Source of the DNA: Gemmatimonadota bacterium
Lineage (GTDB): Bacteria; Gemmatimonadota; Gemmatimonadetes; Gemmatimonadales; Gemmatimonadaceae
NCBI GenBank assembly: GCA_021324775.1
Contig: JAJPIM010000033.1
Location: 1 to 42,116, forward strand
DNA: 42,116 bases
Reading direction: 5' to 3'
Both the position numbers and the translations under genes were made by a program. The notes under the pieces were generated by a model. It saw only the letters and a list, made by a program, of their open reading frames with translations. It ran no database searches and was not told where the DNA came from. This document shows positions 10,166 to 17,831 of this stretch, piece after piece (the stretch's first letter is position 1; each line of letters begins with the position of its first letter).

Positions 10166-11938
10166 CTACGCGAGGCCCGGCAACCCGCCACGCAGGAACG
10201 GATCGTCGCCGAGCGCGGAGATGAACCGCTTCCGAAGGCCTTGCTCAGCGATGGCCGCGGTCGGCGCCTCAAGGGCCTCGTTGGCCGCCTGGGCCGCCGC
10301 CTCCACCGTCACGCTCCGGACGACGCGCTTGACGAGCGCCACGGCGCGCGGTGCCACGCTCAATCCCCGGAGCCCGAGGCCAATGAGAGCGAACGCCATG
10401 AGCGGCTGCGACGCCATCTCGCCGCACACGCTCAGATCCTGCCCGGCCACAGCCGCGGCCTCGCTGATCCGCTTGATGAGCCGGAGCACCGCGGGATGGA
10501 GCGGCGTGAACCGGGACGTGAGATTGGCGTTGCCGCGGTCGACGGCCAGCGTGTACTGAACGAGATCGTTGGTGCCGATGCTGAAGAACGACACGTCCCG
10601 GCCGAAGCTATCGGCCATGACCGCGGCGGCGGGCGTCTCGATCATGACCCCGAGCGGCAGGTTGGCGCGAAAGTTCGCCTTGCGGGCAGCCAGCTCCTCC
10701 GTCGCCTCGGCCAGCAGCGTGCGCGCCTGCCGGACTTCATCGAGCGTCACGATCAGCGGCAGCATGATGCGGACGTCGCCGTGCACGGCGGCGCGCATCA
10801 GCGCCCGGAGCTGCGCCTTGAACATTTTCGGCTCGTCGAGGCACATCCGGATGGCGCGCCACCCGAGAAAGGGATTGGCCTCGGCCGGATACCCGCTGGC
10901 GGGCATCTTGTCGCCGCCCACATCGAAGGTCCGGATGATCACCGGGCGCCCGCCGAACGCGTCGACCACCCGTGCATACGCGCGATACTGCTCGTCTTCG
11001 TCCGGCATGGTCGCGCGGCCGATCACCAGGAACTCCGTGCGCATGAGTCCCACGCCCTCCGCGCCGCTCTGGGCCGCCGCTTCCGCCTCCTCCGGCAGAT
11101 CCACGTTCGCGAAGAGGGTGATCCGCGTGCCGTCCTTGGTGACCGGTTCGACGGTCGCGAATTGCCGAAGCTCCGCCTGGGCTTCGGCCTCACGGCGCGC
11201 CCGGCGGCGATACTCCTTGAGTTCCGACTCGGTGGGGTTGATCGACAGCTTCCCCGCGGCCCCATCCAGCACGACGCGCTCGGTCCCGTCCATCTGGCTC
11301 GTTGCGTCCCGCAGCCCGAGCACCGCCGGAAGCCCCAGCGACCGCGCGAGAATGGCGACGTGCGACGTCTGCGTCCCCGCGTCGGTCGCGATGCCCACGA
11401 TGGCGTCGCGATCGAGTTGGACCGTCAGGCTCGGCGTCAGGTCGTGCGTCACGAGAATCGCGTGCGCCCCCTTGGGGACGTCCACGGGGTCATGGTCGGG
11501 AAGTCCGAGCAGGACCGAGAGCACGCGGATGTGGATGTCCGTCAGATCGGCGGCTCGCTCGCGCATCCGCGGCTGCGCGTGCCGGGCGAACACCTGGCGG
11601 TGCTCCAGCATCACCAGGTCGAACGCTTTCTCGGCGGCGTAGTTCTGCCGGATGTTCGACTCCACTTCCTCGATCAGCGACGAGTCATCCAGCATGAGCA
11701 ACTGCGCGTCGAAGATCGCCGCTTCTTCCGGCCCCGCGTGCTGCTCGGCCCGGGCGCGGACCTGCCGCAGCCGCTCCTTGGCGCGGGTGAATGCGTCGTG
11801 CAGCCTCTCGATTTCGCCGAGGATCGCGTCGTCGGAGATGATGCGGTGGCGCACATCGGGCACCTCCCACCGGAGGAGGTGCACCGGACCGGCGACGATG
11901 CCGGGCGAGGCGGGAACGCCGACGAAGACGCGATCCAC
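10166..11938 (-). CDS. ptsI: PTS Enzyme I (phosphoenolpyruvate-protein phosphotransferase)
   Basis: This 590-residue soluble enzyme starts the PTS phosphorelay, moving phosphate from phosphoenolpyruvate to HPr. The N-terminal part (VFVGVPASPGIVAGPVHLL) fits the HPr-binding/phosphohistidine region, with the active-site His193 in GTQTSHVAILARSLGLP. The C-terminal PEP-binding barrel has EGVGLMRTEFL, the arginine-rich YRAYARVVDAFGG-RPVIIRTFDVGGDK region, and the catalytic cysteine in SVCGEMAS. The start is GTG 11938, chosen for the AGGAG ribosome site 4 nt upstream that overlaps the HPr stop, and for family alignment. It lies 7 bp downstream of ptsH. Confidence 0.96.
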   Translation of the reverse strand: MDRVFVGVPASPGIVAGPVHLLRWEVPDVRHRIISDDAILGEIERLHDAFTRAKERLRQVRARAEQHAGPEEAAIFDAQLLMLDDSSLIEEVESNIRQNYAAEKAFDLVMLEHRQVFARHAQPRMRERAADLTDIHIRVLSVLLGLPDHDPVDVPKGAHAILVTHDLTPSLTVQLDRDAIVGIATDAGTQTSHVAILARSLGLPAVLGLRDATSQMDGTERVVLDGAAGKLSINPTESELKEYRRRARREAEAQAELRQFATVEPVTKDGTRITLFANVDLPEEAEAAAQSGAEGVGLMRTEFLVIGRATMPDEDEQYRAYARVVDAFGGRPVIIRTFDVGGDKMPASGYPAEANPFLGWRAIRMCLDEPKMFKAQLRALMRAAVHGDVRIMLPLIVTLDEVRQARTLLAEATEELAARKANFRANLPLGVMIETPAAAVMADSFGRDVSFFSIGTNDLVQYTLAVDRGNANLTSRFTPLHPAVLRLIKRISEAAAVAGQDLSVCGEMASQPLMAFALIGLGLRGLSVAPRAVALVKRVVRSVTVEAAAQAANEALEAPTAAIAEQGLRKRFISALGDDPFLRGGLPGLA

Positions 11939-11942
11939 TGGG

Positions 11943-11947
11943 CTCCT
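11943..11947 (-). promoter_or_regulatory. ptsI ribosome-binding site overlapping the ptsH stop
   Basis: The minus strand reads TAGGAGCCCAGTG: the TAG stop of ptsH merges with AGGAG, four bases before the GTG start of ptsI. This fixes the start of ptsI and suggests ribosomes ending on HPr can reinitiate on Enzyme I. Confidence 0.65.
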
Positions 11948-12212
11948 ACTTCTCGCCGAACTTGCCGCTGATGAGCGCCGCGATGGCGTCCACCGCCGCC
12001 GTCTCGTCGGGGCCCGACGCACGCAACGTGATCGTCGATCCGCATTCCGCGGCGAGCATGAGCACACCCATGATGCTCTTGCCGTTCACCTCGAGATCGT
12101 CGCGCACGATCACGACGTCGCTCGCGAACTTCGCTGCGGTTTTCACGATCTCCGCGGCCGGCCGCGCATGGAGCCCGTTCTTGTTGACGATGGTCACCAG
12201 GCGCTCAGCCAT
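11946..12212 (-). CDS. ptsH: Phosphocarrier protein HPr
   Basis: This 88-residue protein carries phosphate from Enzyme I to the sugar-specific EII proteins. The catalytic His15 lies in KNGLHARPAA. Ser46 in VNGKSIMGVLML is the canonical site for HPr kinase, which matches the presence of hprK in the same cluster. Ser46 indicates a regulatory HPr of the Gram-positive/HprK type and not a plain transport carrier. The start is ATG 12212, overlapping the EIID stop by 8 bp, and ptsI follows after 7 bp. Confidence 0.96.
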   Translation of the reverse strand: MAERLVTIVNKNGLHARPAAEIVKTAAKFASDVVIVRDDLEVNGKSIMGVLMLAAECGSTITLRASGPDETAAVDAIAALISGKFGEK

Positions 12213-12990
12213 GTCGCAATACCGTCGCGTAGAGGACGAACGCGGCCAGAACGCCAAGCGCGATGCGCCAGCCCTCGGCCCTGCCATGCATGCGGACCAG
12301 TGTGATGCTGCCGACCGCCGTCGCCACCAGCACCCCGGCGAGCGGCCCCCGCCCCTGCCCGGGACCAATGACCCGCGCGAGCGCCACTGGAAGCGCGATA
12401 CCGGCCAGGAGTGCGCCCGCGCGGGCGAGGTACGCCGGACCGTCGCGGAACACCCGCGAGCTGAGCGCCGTCGCGACCCGCATGCCGTGCTTCCATCCGG
12501 CCTGGAGGCCCCAGATACGGAGCGCCAGGTGCCCGGCGTTGTACGCCAGGAGGAACGTCGCCACGACCCGCAGCGGGCCGCCACCCAGGCCGTACACGGC
12601 AAGGGCCAGCAGCGAGCACACCGGGAGCCATCCAGCCCATACGAGCCGGTCGCCCACGCTCCCGAGCGGACCGCACAGCGCGGTGCGGAATCGCTCGATG
12701 CGGTCCCCCGGAACGCCGTCGAGTTCCGTGCGCGCCAGCGCCCCGACCGCGACGGAGGCGAGATACGGATGGGCGTTGAAGTAGCGGCATTGGCGGGCCA
12801 GCGCCTCGTGGTAGCGAGGGCCGTCCGGGCCGCCGGGCAGGCTTCGGAGCGCCGGTTCGACGCAGAAACCGATGCCGATGCCCATCAGCAGCTCGTAGTT
12901 CCAGGACGCCTGGATGGCGAACAGGCGGGTGAAGATGCCGATTCGCGTCCCGGGACTCAACGGCACCGGGGCCGCGCCACCGCCCGTCAC
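12205..12990 (-). CDS. PTS mannose/fructose/sorbose-family EIID membrane component
   Basis: This 261-residue inner-membrane protein forms the sugar channel with EIIC. Near the N-terminus, FTRLFAIQASWNYELLMGIGIGF matches the EIID hallmark (QASWNYER-type), followed by RYFNAHPYLASVAVGA and GPLGSVGDRLVWAGWLP. The C-terminal third is hydrophobic with several membrane spans. The GTG start at 12990 overlaps the EIIC stop by 4 bp (GTGA), and the stop overlaps ptsH by 8 bp. The transported sugar cannot be read from sequence. Confidence 0.92.
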   Translation of the reverse strand: MTGGGAAPVPLSPGTRIGIFTRLFAIQASWNYELLMGIGIGFCVEPALRSLPGGPDGPRYHEALARQCRYFNAHPYLASVAVGALARTELDGVPGDRIERFRTALCGPLGSVGDRLVWAGWLPVCSLLALAVYGLGGGPLRVVATFLLAYNAGHLALRIWGLQAGWKHGMRVATALSSRVFRDGPAYLARAGALLAGIALPVALARVIGPGQGRGPLAGVLVATAVGSITLVRMHGRAEGWRIALGVLAAFVLYATVLRHG

Positions 12991-13661
12991 GACCACACCA
13001 CCAGCGCCACCCCCCCAATGAGGCCGGCCCCGAAGAGCATCCGGGACAGCGGCGCCCAGTGGAATACTTTCCACACGGCGGCCACCGCCACGGCTGCCGC
13101 GGCCCCCACGACGAGCGCTCGCGACGTGCGCGCGTCGACCCGCCAGTGGACGGCTGCCGCGTCGACGACCGGGCGCAGCGCCGAATACGAGATGATCGTC
13201 AGGGCCGCTCCCCGTGCGAGGTCCGCGGTCAAGCCCCACAGCTGAAGCGCGTTGACGGTGGTGGCTGACCCGCGCTCGAGATCCGCGAGATGGGCGCGCG
13301 CGCGGACCGCGTTCCACTTGCGGAGCGCGATCATGGACCATCCGCCGACCCAGGCCGTCGCGAGCGCCGCGAGGATCGTCATCGGCACCGGACCGGGACT
13401 CCCCGGCGGCGCTCCCGCCGCAAGCGCGCCCGCCACGACCGACGCGGATCCCCACTCCGGGTAGCGGGACGCCCCGACGGGCAGCGTCTCGAGGGCGATC
13501 AGCTCCACGGCGGCACCCACCAGCAGCCCCGCGCCCGCATTGCCGGCGAACGCGCCGCCGACCGTGGCCGCGACGATCGGCCGCGAGATCATGGCTTGCG
13601 GAAAACTGACCACATCCAGTCCGGCGACGGCGCCGAGGAGGGCTATCGGAAGCAATGTCAT
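12987..13661 (-). CDS. PTS mannose/fructose/sorbose-family EIIC membrane component
   Basis: This 224-residue, highly hydrophobic protein would form the sugar-translocating unit with EIID. The segments QAMISRPIVAATVGGAFAG and ELIALETLPVGASRYPEWGS correspond to the conserved EIIC core (RP-G and LPVG motifs). At 224 residues it is somewhat shorter than the usual 250-270. The ATG at 13661 overlaps the EIIB stop by 4 bp, and the stop overlaps the EIID start by 4 bp. Identification rests on core motifs plus its position between EIIB and EIID. Confidence 0.87.
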   Translation of the reverse strand: MTLLPIALLGAVAGLDVVSFPQAMISRPIVAATVGGAFAGNAGAGLLVGAAVELIALETLPVGASRYPEWGSASVVAGALAAGAPPGSPGPVPMTILAALATAWVGGWSMIALRKWNAVRARAHLADLERGSATTVNALQLWGLTADLARGAALTIISYSALRPVVDAAAVHWRVDARTSRALVVGAAAAVAVAAVWKVFHWAPLSRMLFGAGLIGGVALVVWS

Positions 13662-14146
13662 GCGCCGCGACCCTCGAGGAGCGCGTCGAGACTCACCGGG
13701 CGCGTCGCCGGCACGTCCTGGGCGGTGACCTCGACGCCGCAGCTGGCCAGGTCGCGGAGCACCTGCTCTTCGCCGGGGCTCAGAAAGACGTAGCGCAGCT
13801 TCTGCACACGGCCGGCGCTGTAGTGCAGGCCACCAAGATTGATGCTCCGTAGCTGCGGCACCCGGGTCGCGAGGCGCCGCATCGTCTCGATGTCCTTGGT
13901 CAGCAGAATGCCCACCTGCCGCTCGCCGTTGTATCGGGCGAACCGATCTGCGGCTTCAGCGACGGTCTCGAAGTGCACCGCCATCCCGGGAGGCACTCCC
14001 AGCCGATAGAGCTCCTGCTCCCACTCCGACGTCGCGACCTCGTCGTCGACGAGCACGATGAATCCGACATCCAGCGGCTGGCCCCATCCGACGACGACCT
14101 GGCCGTGAATGAGCCGGTCATCGATGCGAAACAATTCAATCGGCAC
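13658..14146 (-). CDS. PTS mannose/fructose/sorbose-family EIIB component
   Basis: This 162-residue cytoplasmic EIIB passes phosphate from EIIA to the sugar. The signature FRIDDRLIHGQVVVGW carries the phosphorylated His14, and the family pattern continues with VLVDDEVATSEWEQEL, LLTKDIETMRRL and INLGGLHY. The start is GTG at 14146; the reading frame runs further upstream, but homology begins at this GTG. It overlaps the end of the EIIA gene by 11 bp, with a GGAGGG ribosome-like stretch inside EIIA. Confidence 0.94.
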   Translation of the reverse strand: MPIELFRIDDRLIHGQVVVGWGQPLDVGFIVLVDDEVATSEWEQELYRLGVPPGMAVHFETVAEAADRFARYNGERQVGILLTKDIETMRRLATRVPQLRSINLGGLHYSAGRVQKLRYVFLSPGEEQVLRDLASCGVEVTAQDVPATRPVSLDALLEGRGA

Positions 14147-14579
14147 CGCCGGCGCTCCCTCCGCTGCTTCCCAGCACGACCATGGCGCCGCGTCCCTTGT
14201 CCGCCGAGTGGCGGGCCGCCTCGTCGTTCGTGACGTGTGTCTGAAAGACGAAATCCAGGAGGGCCGGCAGATTGGCGCCGGTGACGACAACGACATCCGG
14301 CCGGTCGCGCTGCACGCGCCGCGCGGCGATCGTCCAGCTCCCGGCCGGCAGGTCAGTGAAGATCACCCGGGCGCCGGCGGATGTGACCGCGTCCCGGAGC
14401 GTGCGCACGATCTCGTCGGCGCCCAGTCCGCTGTTGGTCAGTGCCACGAGCACGCCGCCCCGCCCGGTGATCTGCTCGACGGCGGAGACGATCCCGATGG
14501 CGAACTCGCCATGTCCCGCCACCAGGGCCCGCGGCACGAGCGCCGTGCCCGCCGCGTCCGATTTTCCCGCGTCACTCAT
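14136..14579 (-). CDS. PTS mannose-family EIIA component
   Basis: This 147-residue cytoplasmic protein accepts phosphate from HPr. The phosphorylation site is His23 in LVAGHGEFAIGIVSAVEQITG, as in the ManX EIIA domain. A later VVVVTGANLPALLDF stretch matches the family's GVNLPMLLE-type segment. The start at ATG 14579 overlaps the hprK stop by 8 bp (ATGAGTGA); a nine-codon upstream extension is possible but lacks family character. In many organisms EIIA and EIIB are fused; here they are separate genes. Confidence 0.92.
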   Translation of the reverse strand: MSDAGKSDAAGTALVPRALVAGHGEFAIGIVSAVEQITGRGGVLVALTNSGLGADEIVRTLRDAVTSAGARVIFTDLPAGSWTIAARRVQRDRPDVVVVTGANLPALLDFVFQTHVTNDEAARHSADKGRGAMVVLGSSGGSAGGAD

Positions 14580-15591
14580 CGTCTTCTCGCAGATACCGTT
14601 GCACAAGTGCGCGCTGGCTGCGCGCCCGCTGCATGTGGTCGATCAGCCGCTCGTTGAACTGCTCGGCCGCATCCACCCCGCTGTAGCGGAGCAAATGGTT
14701 CATGGCAATCACCTCCGCCACGACGGTGATGTTCTTTCCCGGATTGAGCGGGACCGTGATCTTGGGCACCGGCACGCCCAGGATGGACACGGTGACGCCG
14801 TCGAGGCCTGTGCGCTCGACGACGGCATCCTGGTTCCATTCCTCGAGGTGGACCACCACCTCGATGCGCTTCTGCTGCCGCACGGCACGGATGCCGAATA
14901 TCGCGCGAACGTCGATCAATCCGATGCCGCGCACCTCCATGAAGTGCCGCTGCAGCTCGTGGCCGCGGCCGACCAGGAGGTCGGTCCCCCGGCGCGCCAC
15001 CAGGACCAGATCGTCGGCGACCAGCCGGTGGCCGCGCTCCACGAGATCGAGTACACACTCGGATTTCCCGATGCCGCTCTTGCCGGTGAACAGCAGCCCG
15101 ACGCCGAACACGTCGGCCAGCGATCCGTGCAGGGTTGTCGCCGGCGCGAACAGATCTTCCAATACCGGCTTGACCCGCCGGTAGAACTCGTTGGTCTTGA
15201 GCGGCGTGCGAAGCACGGCGACCCGCGCACCGGCGGCAGCGGCCGCCAGTCCGGGTGGCAGTTCCTGGCCTTTCGTGATGAAGACGGCCGGGATGTCGAA
15301 ACTGAAGAACCGGGCCAGCACCGCCTCGCGCACCGCGTCGCTGAGCGAGCAGAGATAGGTGACTTCGGTCTCGCCCAACACCTGCAGGCGCCGCCCCACG
15401 AACCGGTCGGTGTACCCCGCCAGCACGAGTCCCGGACTCGAGACTTCCGGGCTGGACAGCTCACGGCCGAGCGACACCGCGTCGTCGGCTCCGGGCAGCG
15501 CCAGGGTCTCCAGTTGGAGCGTGTCCCGGAGCATGTCGGCCAGGGCGCCGACGGTGATCGGGCGCATGCCAATTCGCGGCGGGTTCGTCAC
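14572..15591 (-). CDS. hprK: HPr kinase/phosphorylase
   Basis: This 339-residue enzyme phosphorylates and dephosphorylates Ser46 of HPr, linking sugar status to regulation. The C-terminal catalytic domain holds Walker A GKSGIGKS at residues 170-177, VADDLV at 191-196 with the catalytic aspartates, and the family signature MEVRGIGLIDV at 218-228. A final P-loop-type region includes PLNPGKNITVVAEVIAMN. The N-terminal domain matches HprK/P architecture. The start is GTG 15591, which overlaps the stop of the upstream glycosyltransferase (GTGA). Its target, a Ser46-bearing HPr, is encoded five genes downstream. Confidence 0.96.
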   Translation of the reverse strand: MTNPPRIGMRPITVGALADMLRDTLQLETLALPGADDAVSLGRELSSPEVSSPGLVLAGYTDRFVGRRLQVLGETEVTYLCSLSDAVREAVLARFFSFDIPAVFITKGQELPPGLAAAAAGARVAVLRTPLKTNEFYRRVKPVLEDLFAPATTLHGSLADVFGVGLLFTGKSGIGKSECVLDLVERGHRLVADDLVLVARRGTDLLVGRGHELQRHFMEVRGIGLIDVRAIFGIRAVRQQKRIEVVVHLEEWNQDAVVERTGLDGVTVSILGVPVPKITVPLNPGKNITVVAEVIAMNHLLRYSGVDAAEQFNERLIDHMQRARSQRALVQRYLREDDE

Positions 15592-16709
15592 GCCGGGCCC
15601 TCCGCGACCTGCGCGAGATGCGCGGCCGTGGCGGCGGCGGCGTGGTCCCAGGTCAGCGTCTCCGCGAACTCGCGGCCGGCGCGTCCCATGGCCGCCACGA
15701 GCGCCGGATCACGGGCCAGCCGCTCGAGCGCAGCGGTCATCGCGTCGATGTTGCCGTGTGGCACCAGAAATCCCGTCTTCCCATCGCGCACGGACTCGCG
15801 GATACCCGGCGAGTTCGAGGCAACGACGGGCGTCCCACAGGCTGCTGCTTCCATGTTGGTGATGCCCCACCCTTCCTTGGGCGAGGCGAACGTCAGCGCC
15901 CACGCGCGCCGGAGAAGGAGCAGCTTGTCCGCCTCGGACACCCGTCCAAGAAACCGAACGCGCGCCCCGAGGTCAAGCGAATTCGCGAGCTGCTCGAGAG
16001 CCGCCCGATAGTCCCCCGCTCCGGCGATCTCGAGAGTCGCGCCCGGCGTGCGCATGCGCGCGAACGCCCGGATCACGATGTCCACGCCCTTGTAACGTTT
16101 CAGGCGCCCGAGGTACGCGAACAGCGGCGTCGCGGACCGGCACGCCGGGTCCGGCGTGTGCGTCGTCGTGTCGACGCCCTGATAGATCACCCGCACGTTG
16201 GCGCGCGGGATCCCGCGCGCCACGAGGTCGTCGGCCGTGCTCTGGCTGACGGCTTCGAACGGCACGAGACGGTACACGCGGCCCAGGGGGCGCTCGCCCA
16301 ACCAGACCGCCGCGGCGAGCGGAGGGGAGAGCTCGCGGAACGCGGTCGCCCCGAAGAGATGGTGCACGAGGCCGACGATGCGTGGGGCGCCGGGTTTGCC
16401 CCGCACCCACCACGGCGTCAGGAGCGGCAGCTTGTTGAGATCCTCAACCAGGATGTCGAACCGCCCGGCGGCGAATCGCGACCGGTAGGCCTCGTACGCC
16501 ATCAGCGGGAACGTGTGCCGGGTCCCGACGCGGTGGACGCTGATCCCGTCCAGCTCCGCCGACGGGGGACAGCCCGGCCAACCGCCGCACAGCAGGGTGA
16601 CGGAATTCCCGAGGCGGGCCAGCCGCCCGAATATCTCGTGGAGATGCGTCTCGGCGCCGCCTGCTTGCGGATTTTCCCGATCCTGCCAGTTGACGACGAG
16701 GATGCGCAC
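15588..16709 (-). CDS. Glycosyltransferase family 4
   Basis: This 373-residue enzyme transfers a sugar from a nucleotide-sugar donor, probably to a surface glycan or lipid. The N-terminal Rossmann part carries NPQAGGAETHLHEIF near residues 13-27. The C-terminal part has YLGRLKRYKGVD and the donor-site pattern SPKEGWGITNMEAAACGTPVVASN, which contains the E-x7-E motif typical of family GT4. It sits between nusB (37 bp upstream) and hprK, whose start overlaps its stop by 4 bp. Donor and acceptor cannot be determined. Its link to PTS genes is co-transcription only. Confidence 0.87.
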   Translation of the reverse strand: MRILVVNWQDRENPQAGGAETHLHEIFGRLARLGNSVTLLCGGWPGCPPSAELDGISVHRVGTRHTFPLMAYEAYRSRFAAGRFDILVEDLNKLPLLTPWWVRGKPGAPRIVGLVHHLFGATAFRELSPPLAAAVWLGERPLGRVYRLVPFEAVSQSTADDLVARGIPRANVRVIYQGVDTTTHTPDPACRSATPLFAYLGRLKRYKGVDIVIRAFARMRTPGATLEIAGAGDYRAALEQLANSLDLGARVRFLGRVSEADKLLLLRRAWALTFASPKEGWGITNMEAAACGTPVVASNSPGIRESVRDGKTGFLVPHGNIDAMTAALERLARDPALVAAMGRAGREFAETLTWDHAAAATAAHLAQVAEGPA

Positions 16710-16746
16710 GGGCGTGGTCAGGCGCCGCCCGGCGCGCGCGCGACGA

Positions 16747-17265
16747 TCACAAGCGGCCGGCGTGCCGGGCGAGCGCGTCGAGCACGCCGTTCACGAACTT
16801 CGCGCTCTGCACGGATCCGTAGCGCTCCGCGAGCCGGACGGCTTCCTGGATCGCCACACGCGGCGGCGTCACATCCCCGAACAGTTCGGCGGCTCCGAGG
16901 CGAAGCACCGATCGCTCGATCGCGCCAAGGCGCTCGAGCCGCCAGTTCGTCGTGACTGCCAGGAGATCGCGGTCGATCGGTCCGGCGTGTTTCGCGACCA
17001 GCAAGATCAGCGCGCCCGCGAGCCGCCGCTCATCGGCGGGTACGATCAGATCGTCCCAGACTTCGTTCGCGACGCGGGTGAGATCCCGTCTGCCGCCTGC
17101 CGCCTGCCGGATGTCCCAGGCGTACACGGCCTGCAGCGCCCGCGCCCGCGCACGAGTCTCGACACGGGGCACGCCCTTCGGCCGGGCTGGCCGGCGCAAC
17201 CGGCGCTGCGTTGCGGACGGAGGGCTCGGCGAGGCGGCCGGGGGGTCACCGGCGCGCGGGGCCAT
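16747..17265 (-). CDS. nusB: Transcription antitermination protein NusB
   Basis: NusB with NusE binds boxA RNA and prevents premature termination of ribosomal RNA transcription. The conserved core runs from TRARARALQAVYAWD through IDRDLLAVTTNWRLERLGAIERSVLRLGAAEL to AIQEAVRLAERYGSVQSAKFVNGVLDAL, which is diagnostic. With ATG 17265 the protein is 172 residues with a basic, low-complexity N-terminus overlapping ribH by 20 bp. A GTG at 17172, with GAAGG just upstream, would give the usual length of about 142 residues and is a real alternative start. It follows ribH, as in many bacteria. Confidence 0.9.
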   Translation of the reverse strand: MAPRAGDPPAASPSPPSATQRRLRRPARPKGVPRVETRARARALQAVYAWDIRQAAGGRRDLTRVANEVWDDLIVPADERRLAGALILLVAKHAGPIDRDLLAVTTNWRLERLGAIERSVLRLGAAELFGDVTPPRVAIQEAVRLAERYGSVQSAKFVNGVLDALARHAGRL

Positions 17266-17815
17266 TCGCGACGTTCGGGGACGGACGGGTGCGCTGGTTG
17301 CCCGCGTCGTGAGGCGATTCCCCACCCGCATCGTCGCCCGAGTCGCGGGCTACGTCGAGGCGCGCGTGGAGATCGGCCATTTCGAGAGCGGCGAGCGCGG
17401 CGTCCGCGCCCTTGTTGCCGTGAGCGCCCCCGGCCCGGGCTTCAGCCTGGGCCACCGTGTCGCACGTCAACACCCCGAACCCGACGGGTGTGTCGAATTC
17501 CGCTGCCACCTCGGCGAGCCCGCGTGCGGCCGCCCCGGCCACGTAGTCGAAGTGCGGCGTCTCGCCACGGATCACGGCACCCACGGCCACGAGCGCGTCG
17601 TAGCGGTCGGTCGCCAGGGCGGTTCGCGCGGCTGCGGGCAATTCCCACGCACCCGGGACCCGGATGACGTCGAGATCCGCCTCCGCGACCCCTGCGCGCA
17701 GCAGTGCGTCGATCGCGCCGAGCTCGAGCCGCTGCGTGATGCCCTCGTTGAAACGGCTTACCAGCACCGCGAGGCGGCGGCCGCGACCGTCCGGTACTCC
17801 AGCGAATTCCGCCAC
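17246..17815 (-). CDS. ribH: 6,7-dimethyl-8-ribityllumazine synthase
   Basis: This 189-residue enzyme makes 6,7-dimethyl-8-ribityllumazine, the direct precursor of riboflavin. Substrate-site segments are visible: VSRFNEGITQRLELGAIDAL near residues 19-38, VPGAWELPAA, GAVIRGETPHFDYVA and the later HGNKGADAALAALEM. The enzyme is normally about 155 residues; here about 35 extra Pro/Gly/Asp/Asn-rich residues follow the core and run into the nusB N-terminal region. It lies 16 bp downstream of ribBA. Confidence 0.95.
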   Translation of the reverse strand: MAEFAGVPDGRGRRLAVLVSRFNEGITQRLELGAIDALLRAGVAEADLDVIRVPGAWELPAAARTALATDRYDALVAVGAVIRGETPHFDYVAGAAARGLAEVAAEFDTPVGFGVLTCDTVAQAEARAGGAHGNKGADAALAALEMADLHARLDVARDSGDDAGGESPHDAGNQRTRPSPNVANGPARR

Positions 17816-17831
17816 CGAGCGATCCTCGGCC

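Noticed and set aside
10241-11971. 576-residue plus-strand open frame antisense to ptsI
   Set aside because: It mirrors the ptsI coding region and has no recognisable domain.
14272-16011. 579-residue plus-strand open frame across hprK and the glycosyltransferase
   Set aside because: It spans two well-supported minus-strand genes and has shadow-type composition.
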